A stretch of 22,563 bases of DNA from CAYNTC01 sp964432925 (GTDB lineage: Bacteria > Planctomycetota > Phycisphaerae > Sedimentisphaerales > Anaerobacaceae): NCBI GenBank assembly GCA_964432925.1, contig CAYSPM010000027.1:1-22563 (forward strand), given 5' to 3'. The translations under genes and the position numbers were made by a program. Of this stretch, positions 13,479-20,821 are shown one piece after another. Below the pieces are notes generated by a model that saw nothing but the letters and a program-made list of their open reading frames with translations, did no database searches and was not told where the DNA came from. Each line of letters starts with the position of its first letter. Within the stretch, counting starts at the first letter, position 1.

Positions 13479-14363
13479 CTATAGATTAGTGCTTACCATA
13501 TCACCAACCCGCGGTTGTTGCTGGGTAGCTTCTAAAAGCTCTAGAATGCCCACAGCCTGTTCTGGTTGAACGTCAAAGATGAGAATGTCGCAGACAAACT
13601 GAGCACCGCGGGTAACGTGGAACTTCATTCCTTCCATCACGCCGTGGGCTGCACCAATAGATATACTGGCCATCTTGTTCTTTAAATCAACATTAGTTAT
13701 CGACCCTTTCAGGCCGATTTCTTTGGTTACGGGCTGAACCACCGGTTGAGCTATCTCTTGTTTAGGTGTCACCGGAGCCGTAGGAGTTATGGCCTTGCCA
13801 TACTGTCGAAATGACTGATTCAACCTGGCTTCCATCTCAGCCTTTTCTTCGAGCAAGCGTTTGTTGTCTTTCCGAAGCTGAGATATGATTGCCATTCTCT
13901 CGTTGAGCGTGGCAGTAGTTTGCTTTAGGTCATTTTCCTGCTCGATTTGTTGAGACCTGGTCCTTTCCAGCTCCTTTTGTGCATTTTCAAACAATTGTGT
14001 CTGCAGACTGGCTGTTTGATTGGCAGCATTCACTGCTGCCGCCATACTGTCGAGCCTTTGTTCCAAAGACAGCTTTTGCCTCTCAGAATTGTCGATTTCG
14101 GCTTGTAATTCTTCATTGCGTATTGTAAATGAATTAATCTGTTCCTTGAGAGTCGCTGTCTGCTCGTCTGTTTCTGCGATCTTCTCTTTTAACTGTCTCT
14201 GTGCATTTCTCTCATTTTCCCGTGCAGATCTGAGTTGAGTATAGGTCTGGTCATATTGTTGCTTATAGTTTTCAGCATTTGCAACATAGGTAACTACTAT
14301 ACCACAAAGAAAAATGGAAAATACAGTTAGCAGGACTATCAGAACCTTTGTAAGCGTACTCAA
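13479..14363 (-). CDS. Membrane-anchored coiled-coil protein with C-terminal beta domain
   Basis: A 294-aa bitopic protein: membrane segment about 5-27, a long coiled coil about 30-190 rich in Gln, Glu and Arg, a Pro/Val linker (194-211, TPTAPVTPKQEIAQPVVQ), and a C-terminal domain of about 80 residues (GLKGSITNVDLKNKMASISIG...GVMEGMKFHVTRG...VQPEQAVGILE...RVGDMV). That domain resembles the beta-rich FlgT-C/CsgG-type modules in which a G-x-x-x-G turn precedes a short barrel. The topology is the same as MreC, although the sequence is not. The start is TTG at 14363 with AAAGGAG 8 nt upstream; no ATG fits. It is the first gene of the mreB operon and lies behind a good promoter. Its function is unknown; a shape or envelope scaffold is inferred. 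Confidence 0.8.
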   Translation of the reverse strand: MSTLTKVLIVLLTVFSIFLCGIVVTYVANAENYKQQYDQTYTQLRSARENERNAQRQLKEKIAETDEQTATLKEQINSFTIRNEELQAEIDNSERQKLSLEQRLDSMAAAVNAANQTASLQTQLFENAQKELERTRSQQIEQENDLKQTTATLNERMAIISQLRKDNKRLLEEKAEMEARLNQSFRQYGKAITPTAPVTPKQEIAQPVVQPVTKEIGLKGSITNVDLKNKMASISIGAAHGVMEGMKFHVTRGAQFVCDILIFDVQPEQAVGILELLEATQQQPRVGDMVSTNL

Positions 14364-14527
14364 GACTGGCTCCTTTCACGAATTACTATTTTCTTGCACC
14401 TTTTGGTAAATACATCCGGGGTCTCGGTATATAGCTTCCCGCGTGCAAAAAGTGCTTAGAAAGGTCCTATATTCCGAAAGCCCGAAAGGTCAGAAATCCA
14501 ATCCATGTACTGTATACACGTACCATA

Positions 14528-14556
14528 ATTTTACGCTTTAAGGCCTGAAAGGTCAA
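14528..14556 (-). promoter_or_regulatory. Promoter of the mreB operon
   Basis: On the - strand, -35 TTGACC (14556-14551), 17-bp spacer, -10 TAAAAT (14533-14528). Both hexamers match the vegetative consensus at five of six positions. It stands 165 nt before the TTG of the coiled-coil gene, leaving a long leader. The 273-bp spacer 14364-14636 otherwise holds a repeated GAAAGGTCA (near 14485 and 14547), a 9-bp direct repeat CCCAGATAG (14566-14583) and a small hairpin near 14598-14628 behind the HEAT gene. Confidence 0.6.
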
Positions 14557-14636
14557 GTTATTTTTCCCAGATAGCCCAGATAGAATCCATATCCACTGTT
14601 CTCGGTCGCAAGAACCGATAATACAGCCCAAGGCAG

Positions 14637-15662
14637 CTATATTTTGGCAGCATATTGCAGAATGGCCTTAGCAGTAGCAAGACGCACGAACTTTGATGGA
14701 TCTTGCAGAAGCGGCGGCAGATAACCAGCCAGAGTGTCCGTGCGGATTTCGCCTATCGCTAAAGCCGTCAGCACCATAACGCGTTCCCTGCCCTGCCCGT
14801 CCATACCCAAGGTCACATTCTTCTTGAAAACCTCCAGCACTCTCGACTCTCCGATTGTGTCACCCAATTTACCGAGATGTTGAGCTGCGATCAGCCTTAC
14901 CTCCAATATGTTGTCGTCCAGCATCGTAATGATTGCGTTTTTTGCCTGTTCTGTTCCAAGTGCGGCCATTGCTTCTATACCAAATGCTCTGTCGTCGGCA
15001 TAAGCGCTTATCAACATTGTCCACAACCTTGGATATATTTGCTCATCGCCCAGCATTGCTATCGACTCTGCTGCTATCATGACCACCCTATCATCTGAAT
15101 CCTTATCGCGCAGAGCCCAGTATAGTCGGTTTAACGCACTTCTGTCACCGCTTTTACCAAGTAGCAAAGCAGCGTTGGCTCTGACCGTTTGATCTTCGGT
15201 GGTTATAGCTTGGCGGAGATGTTCTGAGTACCGCTCATAGTCCAGTTTCGTAAGAGCATAAGCCGCTGCAATTCTAACGTTCCCATCTTGATCCGTCAGC
15301 ATCTGTCTGATTGTTCTCTCTGCTGGTGAGTACCGCATATCGCCCACGCCCAGAGCTGCTGCGAATCTGACTGGTGCAGACGAGTCCTGTAGCAACCGCT
15401 GTACGCTGGGCATTAACCTGACTTGGTTTGTTGCTGCTACGATTTCGATGGTATTAACCCGTATCAGTGGATTTGGGTCTATAAGGCCTTTCTGGAGGAT
15501 GTTAAGAGCTTCGGCTTGTAGCTCTGGTGTTAAACTGTCGCTGCCAGTCATTTGCAATCCATCCTCACATCCCGAAGTTGCTATTACCGCACAGGCCGCG
15601 ATAAAAGCCTGAGCGACGAAGACAATCGATTTCTTCCCGACCTTCCCACGAGTCTGTTTCAT
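14637..15662 (-). CDS. HEAT-repeat lipoprotein
   Basis: A 341-aa exported protein. A basic start (MKQTRGKVGKK) and hydrophobic stretch 13-29 end in TSGC with Cys32, a lipobox-like site whose -3 residue (Thr) is not ideal. From about 45 to the end there are about eight helical HEAT repeats, seen as recurring VRxxAAxxLGxxG phrases such as VRFAAALGVGDM, VRIAAAYALTKL, VRANAALLLGKSGD and VRLIAAQHLGKLGD. Such solenoids bind other proteins; no enzyme motif is present. Its start overlaps the stop of lnt in ATGA, so it is translated together with the enzyme that finishes lipoprotein maturation. A lipoprotein beside Lnt makes sense, but its partner is unknown. Confidence 0.82.
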   Translation of the reverse strand: MKQTRGKVGKKSIVFVAQAFIAACAVIATSGCEDGLQMTGSDSLTPELQAEALNILQKGLIDPNPLIRVNTIEIVAATNQVRLMPSVQRLLQDSSAPVRFAAALGVGDMRYSPAERTIRQMLTDQDGNVRIAAAYALTKLDYERYSEHLRQAITTEDQTVRANAALLLGKSGDRSALNRLYWALRDKDSDDRVVMIAAESIAMLGDEQIYPRLWTMLISAYADDRAFGIEAMAALGTEQAKNAIITMLDDNILEVRLIAAQHLGKLGDTIGESRVLEVFKKNVTLGMDGQGRERVMVLTALAIGEIRTDTLAGYLPPLLQDPSKFVRLATAKAILQYAAKI

Positions 15663-17452
15663 TTAGCTTGCCTCAACAGAGTAATTTGGTCTCGCTTGGT
15701 TTTACAGAGCTTCAACATAAACTGTACTATTATGATCGAAACAAAGCACACTGCACAACAAAAATCGAGCCACTGGCCGTATCTGCTAAAAAATGTCACT
15801 CTTTTATCTATTGGCATCCTATCAACGAACCATCCAGCCATACCCTTACGTTCCATCGCTTTTACGGGCAAATTTGGACCTGCCTGGACATAACCGTCGC
15901 GAATTTTTCCGAGCGAATCGATCAAGCAACTTATGCCGGTATTGACACTGCGAAGGATAGCAACTCTGTTCTCGACTGCTCTGAAAGCGCAAATTGCTGC
16001 GTGCTGGGTGAGCTCGGCGCTTGGATTTACTTTTTCCGGCTCATCTTTGAATCTCACAAACCAACCATCATTGCTGATGTTGACCAGCCAGTTGATCCGC
16101 TTTTGCCCGTGCTCATCCAGAGCATACCTTCGCGCAATAGCCGGGACTGTATCCTCATAGCAAATGATCACACCGAATCTGAAGACTTGTCTTTCTTGGT
16201 CTCTATCAGTGCTCTCATAAGAAAGTTTACTTTGTTCCTTGCCAGAAACTAATCCTGACTCTGTGATCGGCTTGGTCATTTCGAAGATAGTATATTCGCT
16301 GCCTGAATCGAGTGAGTAGTCATAGTTAAAGGGCGTAAATTTCATTAACAGATTGTACAGCCATGAGCAGCTTTTCTTAAATGGCAGGTACTCCCCAAAA
16401 AGCACAAGATGAATCTTATCGTATCGCTTTTTGTCACGCTGACCATCGGGACCATAAAGAAAAGCTGAGTTATATCTGGCAAGCGAAATATCTTGATTAT
16501 TGTCCACCTTTATCTCTGCACCATACGCTCCTACTAGCACAAAGGCAGTGTCTCTTGCATGTTCACGCAGGGCCTGGTCAAAGGCCTCATCCTCCTCGGG
16601 CGACACAAGGTATGGCCAGATGTCAGCATCAAGTATTCCCTGTACCATCGTCTCAGGCCAGACAATCAGTTCAGCCCCTGCTTCTGCGCTCGCCCGGCTA
16701 TCCTGCATCAAATCTTCAAAGAGTTTATCTCCTGCCTGAAACGTCCTCTTAATTGACTGAGGGATATTTGATTGTAGCGACGCTACTAATGGCCCCTCTT
16801 CGACAAATATGTCTGATTGCTCGATTCTCCACCGCCCGTATACAATAGTGGCTATTAAGGCAGCACCGACTATAGCTGTTTTTATAAACGTTTTGGCTTT
16901 GAAAAGATGCCTGTGGCGCCACGCTATTATCAATTCAGCAATAAGACCGTTGACCAAGGCAACTAAAAGCGATATTCCCGCTGCACCGAATATATCCGCT
17001 ATTTGAATTAGTGTGATATTATGATATTGACTGTGGCCTAAGAACCGCCAGAAGAAACCACCGAGAAAAGCTCCTTGTAACCTCTCAGCACCGACAACAA
17101 GTACACCCGTGCATAAAAATAACGGTATTCTTTTCGCTCTGCAGTAGCGCAGACAAAGCGCCAATAAAGGCCACGGAATTGCAATATATACGCAGAGTGC
17201 AAACCATCCGATCTTGGTTATTGGAAATACCCAGTATAGATTACCGAGCCAGTAAACAAGTGACACGATATATGCTGCTAGCGCTAAAGCCTTGGGTTTC
17301 GCTTCAGGCGAGCAGGCGAGGATAAAAGGCACGAATGACACCCATGCCAAAAAAGACCAGCCGATAGGCGGCTGAATCAAAGTTAGCATCATAGCACTTG
17401 CGATAAGCGCCAAAAGCGTGAAAACAATATCTTGAGACCGCGCATTCTTCAA
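15659..17452 (-). CDS. lnt: Apolipoprotein N-acyltransferase
   Basis: Lnt adds the third acyl chain to the N-terminal cysteine of lipoproteins in the inner membrane. The first 205 residues contain about six to seven membrane helices, followed by a nitrilase-like periplasmic domain with the catalytic triad: E267 (VWPETM), K346 (YDKIHLV) and C431 (VIICYED). NISNDGWF (457-464) is also conserved, and a C-terminal helix returns to the membrane (about 563-583). The length of 597 aa is above E. coli Lnt (512); the excess lies between K346 and C431 and at the C-terminus. The TTG start at 17452 overlaps the methyltransferase stop (TTGA) and has AAGGA 9 nt upstream. It implies triacylated lipoproteins and a diderm envelope. 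Confidence 0.95.
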   Translation of the reverse strand: MKNARSQDIVFTLLALIASAMMLTLIQPPIGWSFLAWVSFVPFILACSPEAKPKALALAAYIVSLVYWLGNLYWVFPITKIGWFALCVYIAIPWPLLALCLRYCRAKRIPLFLCTGVLVVGAERLQGAFLGGFFWRFLGHSQYHNITLIQIADIFGAAGISLLVALVNGLIAELIIAWRHRHLFKAKTFIKTAIVGAALIATIVYGRWRIEQSDIFVEEGPLVASLQSNIPQSIKRTFQAGDKLFEDLMQDSRASAEAGAELIVWPETMVQGILDADIWPYLVSPEEDEAFDQALREHARDTAFVLVGAYGAEIKVDNNQDISLARYNSAFLYGPDGQRDKKRYDKIHLVLFGEYLPFKKSCSWLYNLLMKFTPFNYDYSLDSGSEYTIFEMTKPITESGLVSGKEQSKLSYESTDRDQERQVFRFGVIICYEDTVPAIARRYALDEHGQKRINWLVNISNDGWFVRFKDEPEKVNPSAELTQHAAICAFRAVENRVAILRSVNTGISCLIDSLGKIRDGYVQAGPNLPVKAMERKGMAGWFVDRMPIDKRVTFFSRYGQWLDFCCAVCFVSIIIVQFMLKLCKTKRDQITLLRQAK

Positions 17453-18420
17453 CCAGATAAATCCTTCAAAACTGTCGTTACGTCTTCAGCTTTGTATCGC
17501 TTTCCGTTGTTCATTCGTACGGCAAATTGATTTGTGAATATCTTCAGAAGGTCCTTGTTAGCCACAATCTCTTTAGCCGGTCTTTTCATATCGGATAAGA
17601 GCCGCTTCAATTCAATTAGCTCAATCGGATTGAGAAACAGATTGCTGACTTCGGCGAGCTTGGTCGAACCGTGCCATTGGCTTTTTAAATCAGCTAAACG
17701 TTCGTTCGCATTTTCAACGTACTTTGAGGAAATTTCTATGCCCACATAGTTTCTGCCTAATAGGCATGCTGCTGCTGCGGTGGTTCCGGAACCACTAAAG
17801 GGGTCGAGTACACAATCTTCTGGGTTAGAGCTTACCGCTATGATTCTTTTTAGCAGGCTTTCCGGCATCTGGCAGGGATGCCAGCCGGCACGTTCCTTGA
17901 ATGTTCCGCACACGCGGGAGTATTCGTTCCAAACGTCGTTTGGCATCTTACCTGTGGGATTGGCTCGTCTGTCGTTATAAATTAATTGTCGGTCCGAAGG
18001 CAGCCGCACAGCGTGGTCGTTGAAGGTAAAGTTCTTTTTATCCTTGACGAAGTAGAATATGTGAGTATGGGAGCGTGCGAATTTGTTCTTTGTTTGTTGG
18101 CCGAAGGTATAATGCCATATTATCCAGTTACGTAGATGCAAGCCGAATTCGTCGGCTATGATTTTTACATTCGCAGCGTACTCATCACCTATAGCTATAT
18201 AGAATGAGCCGTGGGCTCGGAGCACCTTTTTGCAAGCGCTCATCCAGTCTCTTGTCCAGGCGATGTAGTTTTTGCTTTTGACCTTGTCGTAGTATTTGTC
18301 GTATTTGTAGCCGATATTAAAAGGCGGGTCGGCAAAGATCAGATCAGCGAAGGGTTCATTCACCTTGCTCAAGACTTCTATACAGTCGCCGCAGATTATC
18401 TTGTTGAGGAATTTCTGCAT
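17449..18420 (-). CDS. Orphan DNA methyltransferase (beta class)
   Basis: A 323-aa SAM-dependent DNA amino-methyltransferase. The catalytic motif DPPF (31-34, in FADPPFNIGYKYD) precedes the target-recognition region, and the SAM motif DPFSGSGTT (206-214) comes after it, with NYVGIEIS next. This motif order defines the beta class, to which CcrM-type adenine methyltransferases belong. DPPF fits N6-adenine, but N4-cytosine cannot be excluded. A C-terminal extension of about 70 residues (255-323), mostly charged helices, follows. No restriction enzyme is nearby, so it is probably a solitary methylase. It heads an operon with lnt and the HEAT lipoprotein. The ATG lies six nt behind a -10 sequence, suggesting a leaderless mRNA. 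Confidence 0.9.
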   Translation of the reverse strand: MQKFLNKIICGDCIEVLSKVNEPFADLIFADPPFNIGYKYDKYYDKVKSKNYIAWTRDWMSACKKVLRAHGSFYIAIGDEYAANVKIIADEFGLHLRNWIIWHYTFGQQTKNKFARSHTHIFYFVKDKKNFTFNDHAVRLPSDRQLIYNDRRANPTGKMPNDVWNEYSRVCGTFKERAGWHPCQMPESLLKRIIAVSSNPEDCVLDPFSGSGTTAAAACLLGRNYVGIEISSKYVENANERLADLKSQWHGSTKLAEVSNLFLNPIELIELKRLLSDMKRPAKEIVANKDLLKIFTNQFAVRMNNGKRYKAEDVTTVLKDLSG

Positions 18421-18426
18421 AGCGAT

Positions 18427-18454
18427 ATTCTAAGCATTGGCAGAGAGTCTTCAA
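18427..18454 (-). promoter_or_regulatory. Promoter for methyltransferase-lnt operon, leaderless
   Basis: On the - strand, -35 TTGAAG (18454-18449), 16-bp spacer, -10 TAGAAT (18432-18427). The first base of the ATG (18420) is seven nt behind the -10 end, so transcription would start at or next to the start codon. No ribosome-binding site exists before this ATG, which agrees with a leaderless message. Confidence 0.5.
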
Positions 18455-18468
18455 GGATAAATGTTTCA

Positions 18469-18602
18469 CCTAGTACCCTGTCAAAATTGTTCTTGTGGCT
18501 TGTCATTCCCGCGAAAGCGGGAATCCAAAATTATTAATAGACTGGATTTCGCATCAAGTGCGGAATGACAACCTACTTAATTGAATTTGACAGACTACTA
18601 GG
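18469..18602. mobile_element. MITE-like element with CCTAGTA outer arms
   Basis: The outer arms CCTAGTACCCTGTCAAA (from 18469) and its near inverse TTTGACAGACTACTAGG (to 18602) differ at three of 17 positions. The core begins GTCATTCCCGC (18502) and ends GCGGAATGAC (18569), with a small hairpin CCCGC-GAAA-GCGGG. TTAATAGACTGGATTTC in the core recalls the shared stretch of the cores at 3589 and 10292. There is no open frame. No target duplication could be found. Confidence 0.65.
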
Positions 18603-18701
18603 ATTAACTTTGTGATCACGCGTGATTAGCGAGAAGCATCGAATTTGTAGATGTAATATTGCTGGGAAAAGTGGCAATTCTACAGGCTTCAATCTTCCTT
18701 C

Positions 18702-18736
18702 ATTACGCAATACGCATCACGGTTCACGAGATACGA
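18702..18736. repeat. Degenerate heptamer array
   Basis: Five successive 7-mers: ATTACGC, AATACGC, ATCACGG, TTCACGA, GATACGA. The ACG at unit positions 4-6 is constant and the rest varies. It ends at the stop region of the lipoprotein gene. Apart from this array and the MITE-like element, the 318-bp spacer 18421-18738 holds only the methyltransferase promoter. Confidence 0.6.
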
Positions 18737-18738
18737 AC

Positions 18739-19383
18739 CTATGGCTTATGGGGCTTGATTACTCTTTGCTCTTTGAATGTTTTGCCGCTTAAATAATCAG
18801 TAAACGTCACCTTTACCGTCAACGGCTCTTCATACTGCTCGACTTTATCAGAAACATTGAAAATTAGTCTGTAATTCATGGTTATCAACGTAGTGAGCCA
18901 GCACTTTCTTAGCTTCTCAGCAGTTATCGTCCATTGACCGAGCAGCGCCTCGCCACTGTCTCTGTTCAGATCCCATAGCTGAACCTCTACTTCACCTGCC
19001 GCCTTTATAATGTCGCCATCTTGGTCGATCGGCTGTATGTAGATAATAAGAGACTCCTTTTTGCCGTCTTCGTCTTTGTCGTAGATGTTGGTATACCCAT
19101 GAATCTTTATTCTCTGTAGGCAATAGATGTTCTCGCCCTTGACTTCCTTCGGCAGTCCTAACAAAACATGGATTTGCTTTTTGAGTTGGTCGTTTTCAGT
19201 TTTAAGCAGCGCGATTTCTCTTTGCAGTTGTATTTGTTCTTGTTCTATCTTTTCAATTTGCTCAATAGATACTGCTCGACTGCCCGGATTTTTACAGCCC
19301 GCTATCAAGATCAGCAGAAATATGGTAGAGATACCCCAATATACGTGCCGTGAGGTGCCTGTGTTTGATGCGACACTTTTCAC
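18739..19383 (-). CDS. Coiled-coil lipoprotein
   Basis: A 214-aa lipoprotein of unknown function. The signal peptide ends in a good lipobox LIAGC with Cys30. A short coiled coil follows (about 40-75, IEQIEKIEQEQIQLQREIALL...LKKQIHVLLG), then a beta-rich domain (about 83-214). An acidic loop DKDEDGKKE (about 101-109) looks like a calcium-binding EF/dockerin-type loop, but position 12 of the loop is not acidic. The start is GTG at 19383, 12 nt behind the clpP stop; no strong ribosome-binding site is seen. It lies where clpX often follows clpP in other genomes. Co-transcription with the protease genes is likely but need not mean a shared function. Confidence 0.75.
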   Translation of the reverse strand: MKSVASNTGTSRHVYWGISTIFLLILIAGCKNPGSRAVSIEQIEKIEQEQIQLQREIALLKTENDQLKKQIHVLLGLPKEVKGENIYCLQRIKIHGYTNIYDKDEDGKKESLIIYIQPIDQDGDIIKAAGEVEVQLWDLNRDSGEALLGQWTITAEKLRKCWLTTLITMNYRLIFNVSDKVEQYEEPLTVKVTFTDYLSGKTFKEQRVIKPHKP

Positions 19384-19395
19384 TTTTTTATTCTC

Positions 19396-20028
19396 TTACT
19401 CGTTCTTGTCTTGGTCTTTTACTATTTCAGGAGCCTTTTGCAGGATCCTATCGGCAAGGCCATATTTGACTGCTTCTTCTGCATCCAGCCACAGATTTCT
19501 ATCGCAATCTTTTTCGATTTTCTCAGCGTTCTGACCGGTGTGCTTGGCCACTATGTTGTAAATTCGGCTGCGTAGCCGTAGTATTTCACGGGCTTCTATT
19601 TCCAGATCTGTCACTGCTCCATAAAGCACTCCCGATATTAGCGGCTGGTGCAATAGTATTTTGCTGTTTGTCAGAAGAAATCGTTTCTGAGCATTACCAC
19701 CGGTCAGCAATAGCGCTGCCATACTTGCTGCCTGCCCGATACAATATGTAGCAACTTCGCAACGTAAAAACTGCATTGTGTCGTAGACCGCAAGCCCCGC
19801 TGTGATTGACCCTCCGGGTGAATTGATATAGAAGTGAATGTCTTTCTTGTTGTCCTTGTTGCTCAGGAACAGCATCTGGGCTATAATCACGTTCGCGGTT
19901 GGATCGTCAATTGGCCCACCTAAGAAAATTATCCTGTCTTCGAGCAGCCTCGAATAGATATCGTACACCATTTCGGTTCGGCCGCTCTTCTCAATAACTC
20001 TTGGTATGAGAGTCTCATTAGTTGCCAT
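19396..20028 (-). CDS. clpP: ATP-dependent Clp protease proteolytic subunit (ClpP, copy 1)
   Basis: A serine peptidase that forms the tetradecameric ClpP chamber and works with Clp ATPases. From ATG 20028 it has 210 aa. The triad is intact: S102 in GQAASMAALLL, H127 in KILLHQPL and D176 in EKDCDRN. The handle and oxyanion regions (FYINSPGGSITAGLAVYDTM) are standard. ATG at 20028 was chosen because GAGGG lies 5 nt upstream; the ATG at 20040 lacks a signal. It lies 68 bp behind a second clpP, and the two differ enough to be old paralogues. No clpX or clpA is in the window. Confidence 0.96.
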   Translation of the reverse strand: MATNETLIPRVIEKSGRTEMVYDIYSRLLEDRIIFLGGPIDDPTANVIIAQMLFLSNKDNKKDIHFYINSPGGSITAGLAVYDTMQFLRCEVATYCIGQAASMAALLLTGGNAQKRFLLTNSKILLHQPLISGVLYGAVTDLEIEAREILRLRSRIYNIVAKHTGQNAEKIEKDCDRNLWLDAEEAVKYGLADRILQKAPEIVKDQDKNE

Positions 20029-20096
20029 ATTGTCCCTCATCTATTAAACGCAGTACAGGCACATCAAAATCGGCTAGTTCCTTGATTGTTTTTTGT

Positions 20097-20774
20097 CTAC
20101 TTCTTATCGTTTGGCTTTTTAGAGTCCTTTTTCTGCTTGTCTTCTACTTGCAACACTTCGTCGATAATGCCATACTCTCGGGCTTGTTCTGCTGTCATCC
20201 ATCGGTCTCTTTCTATTTCAGCAGCAATTTTTTCTACCGGCAGACCTGTATGTTTTGCCAGAACTTCGTTTATCATGGTCTTGGTTCTAAGCAACTCTTC
20301 TGCTTGAATTTTGATGTCTGCCGCTGGCCCGGTTACTCCGCCCGATGGCTGGTGTATCATTACCTTTGAATGTGGCAGAGCATACCGTTTGCCTTTTGTC
20401 CCAGCCGCTAGAATTACTGCTGCCCCGCTGGCAGCATGTCCTATGCAGTATGTGCAGACATTGGACGATATAAATTGGATCGTATCGTAAACTGCCATTG
20501 TATCATCGACACTGCCGCCTGGGCAGTTAATATACAGGTGAATATCGCTGCCGCGTTTCAGATTGTCCAGGTATAGCAGCGACTTAATCACAACCGATGC
20601 TATAGTACCCTGATTAGTAATGATGTCCGGTGCCAGCGGCATATCCAGAAAGATGCACCGGTTCTCGAGCAGCATTTCATTCAAGCCCATCTGCCGCCAT
20701 CGCTGATACTGCGGCAGTTGATTGTGAGCATCAAAAATCTCTATCATCTTTCTGGGGGTCTGTTGGATCGACAT
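20097..20774 (-). CDS. clpP: ATP-dependent Clp protease proteolytic subunit (ClpP, copy 2)
   Basis: A second ClpP paralogue of 225 aa from ATG 20774, preceded by AAGGAAGGAA. The triad is intact: S116 in GHAASGAAVIL, H141 in KVMIHQPSGG and D190 in EIERDRW. It has a longer N-terminus than copy 1 (about 35 residues before the LLENRCIFL strand) and a Lys/Asp-rich C-terminal tail (EDKQKKDSKKPNDKK). GHAASG replaces the usual GQAASM around the active serine. Paired ClpPs elsewhere can form mixed double rings; whether these two do is inference only. It follows tig by 47 bp from this start. Confidence 0.95.
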   Translation of the reverse strand: MSIQQTPRKMIEIFDAHNQLPQYQRWRQMGLNEMLLENRCIFLDMPLAPDIITNQGTIASVVIKSLLYLDNLKRGSDIHLYINCPGGSVDDTMAVYDTIQFISSNVCTYCIGHAASGAAVILAAGTKGKRYALPHSKVMIHQPSGGVTGPAADIKIQAEELLRTKTMINEVLAKHTGLPVEKIAAEIERDRWMTAEQAREYGIIDEVLQVEDKQKKDSKKPNDKK

Positions 20775-20821
20775 TGATTCCTTCCTTTGCAACTTAAAGC
20801 TAACCGTTTGCTCATGACGCC

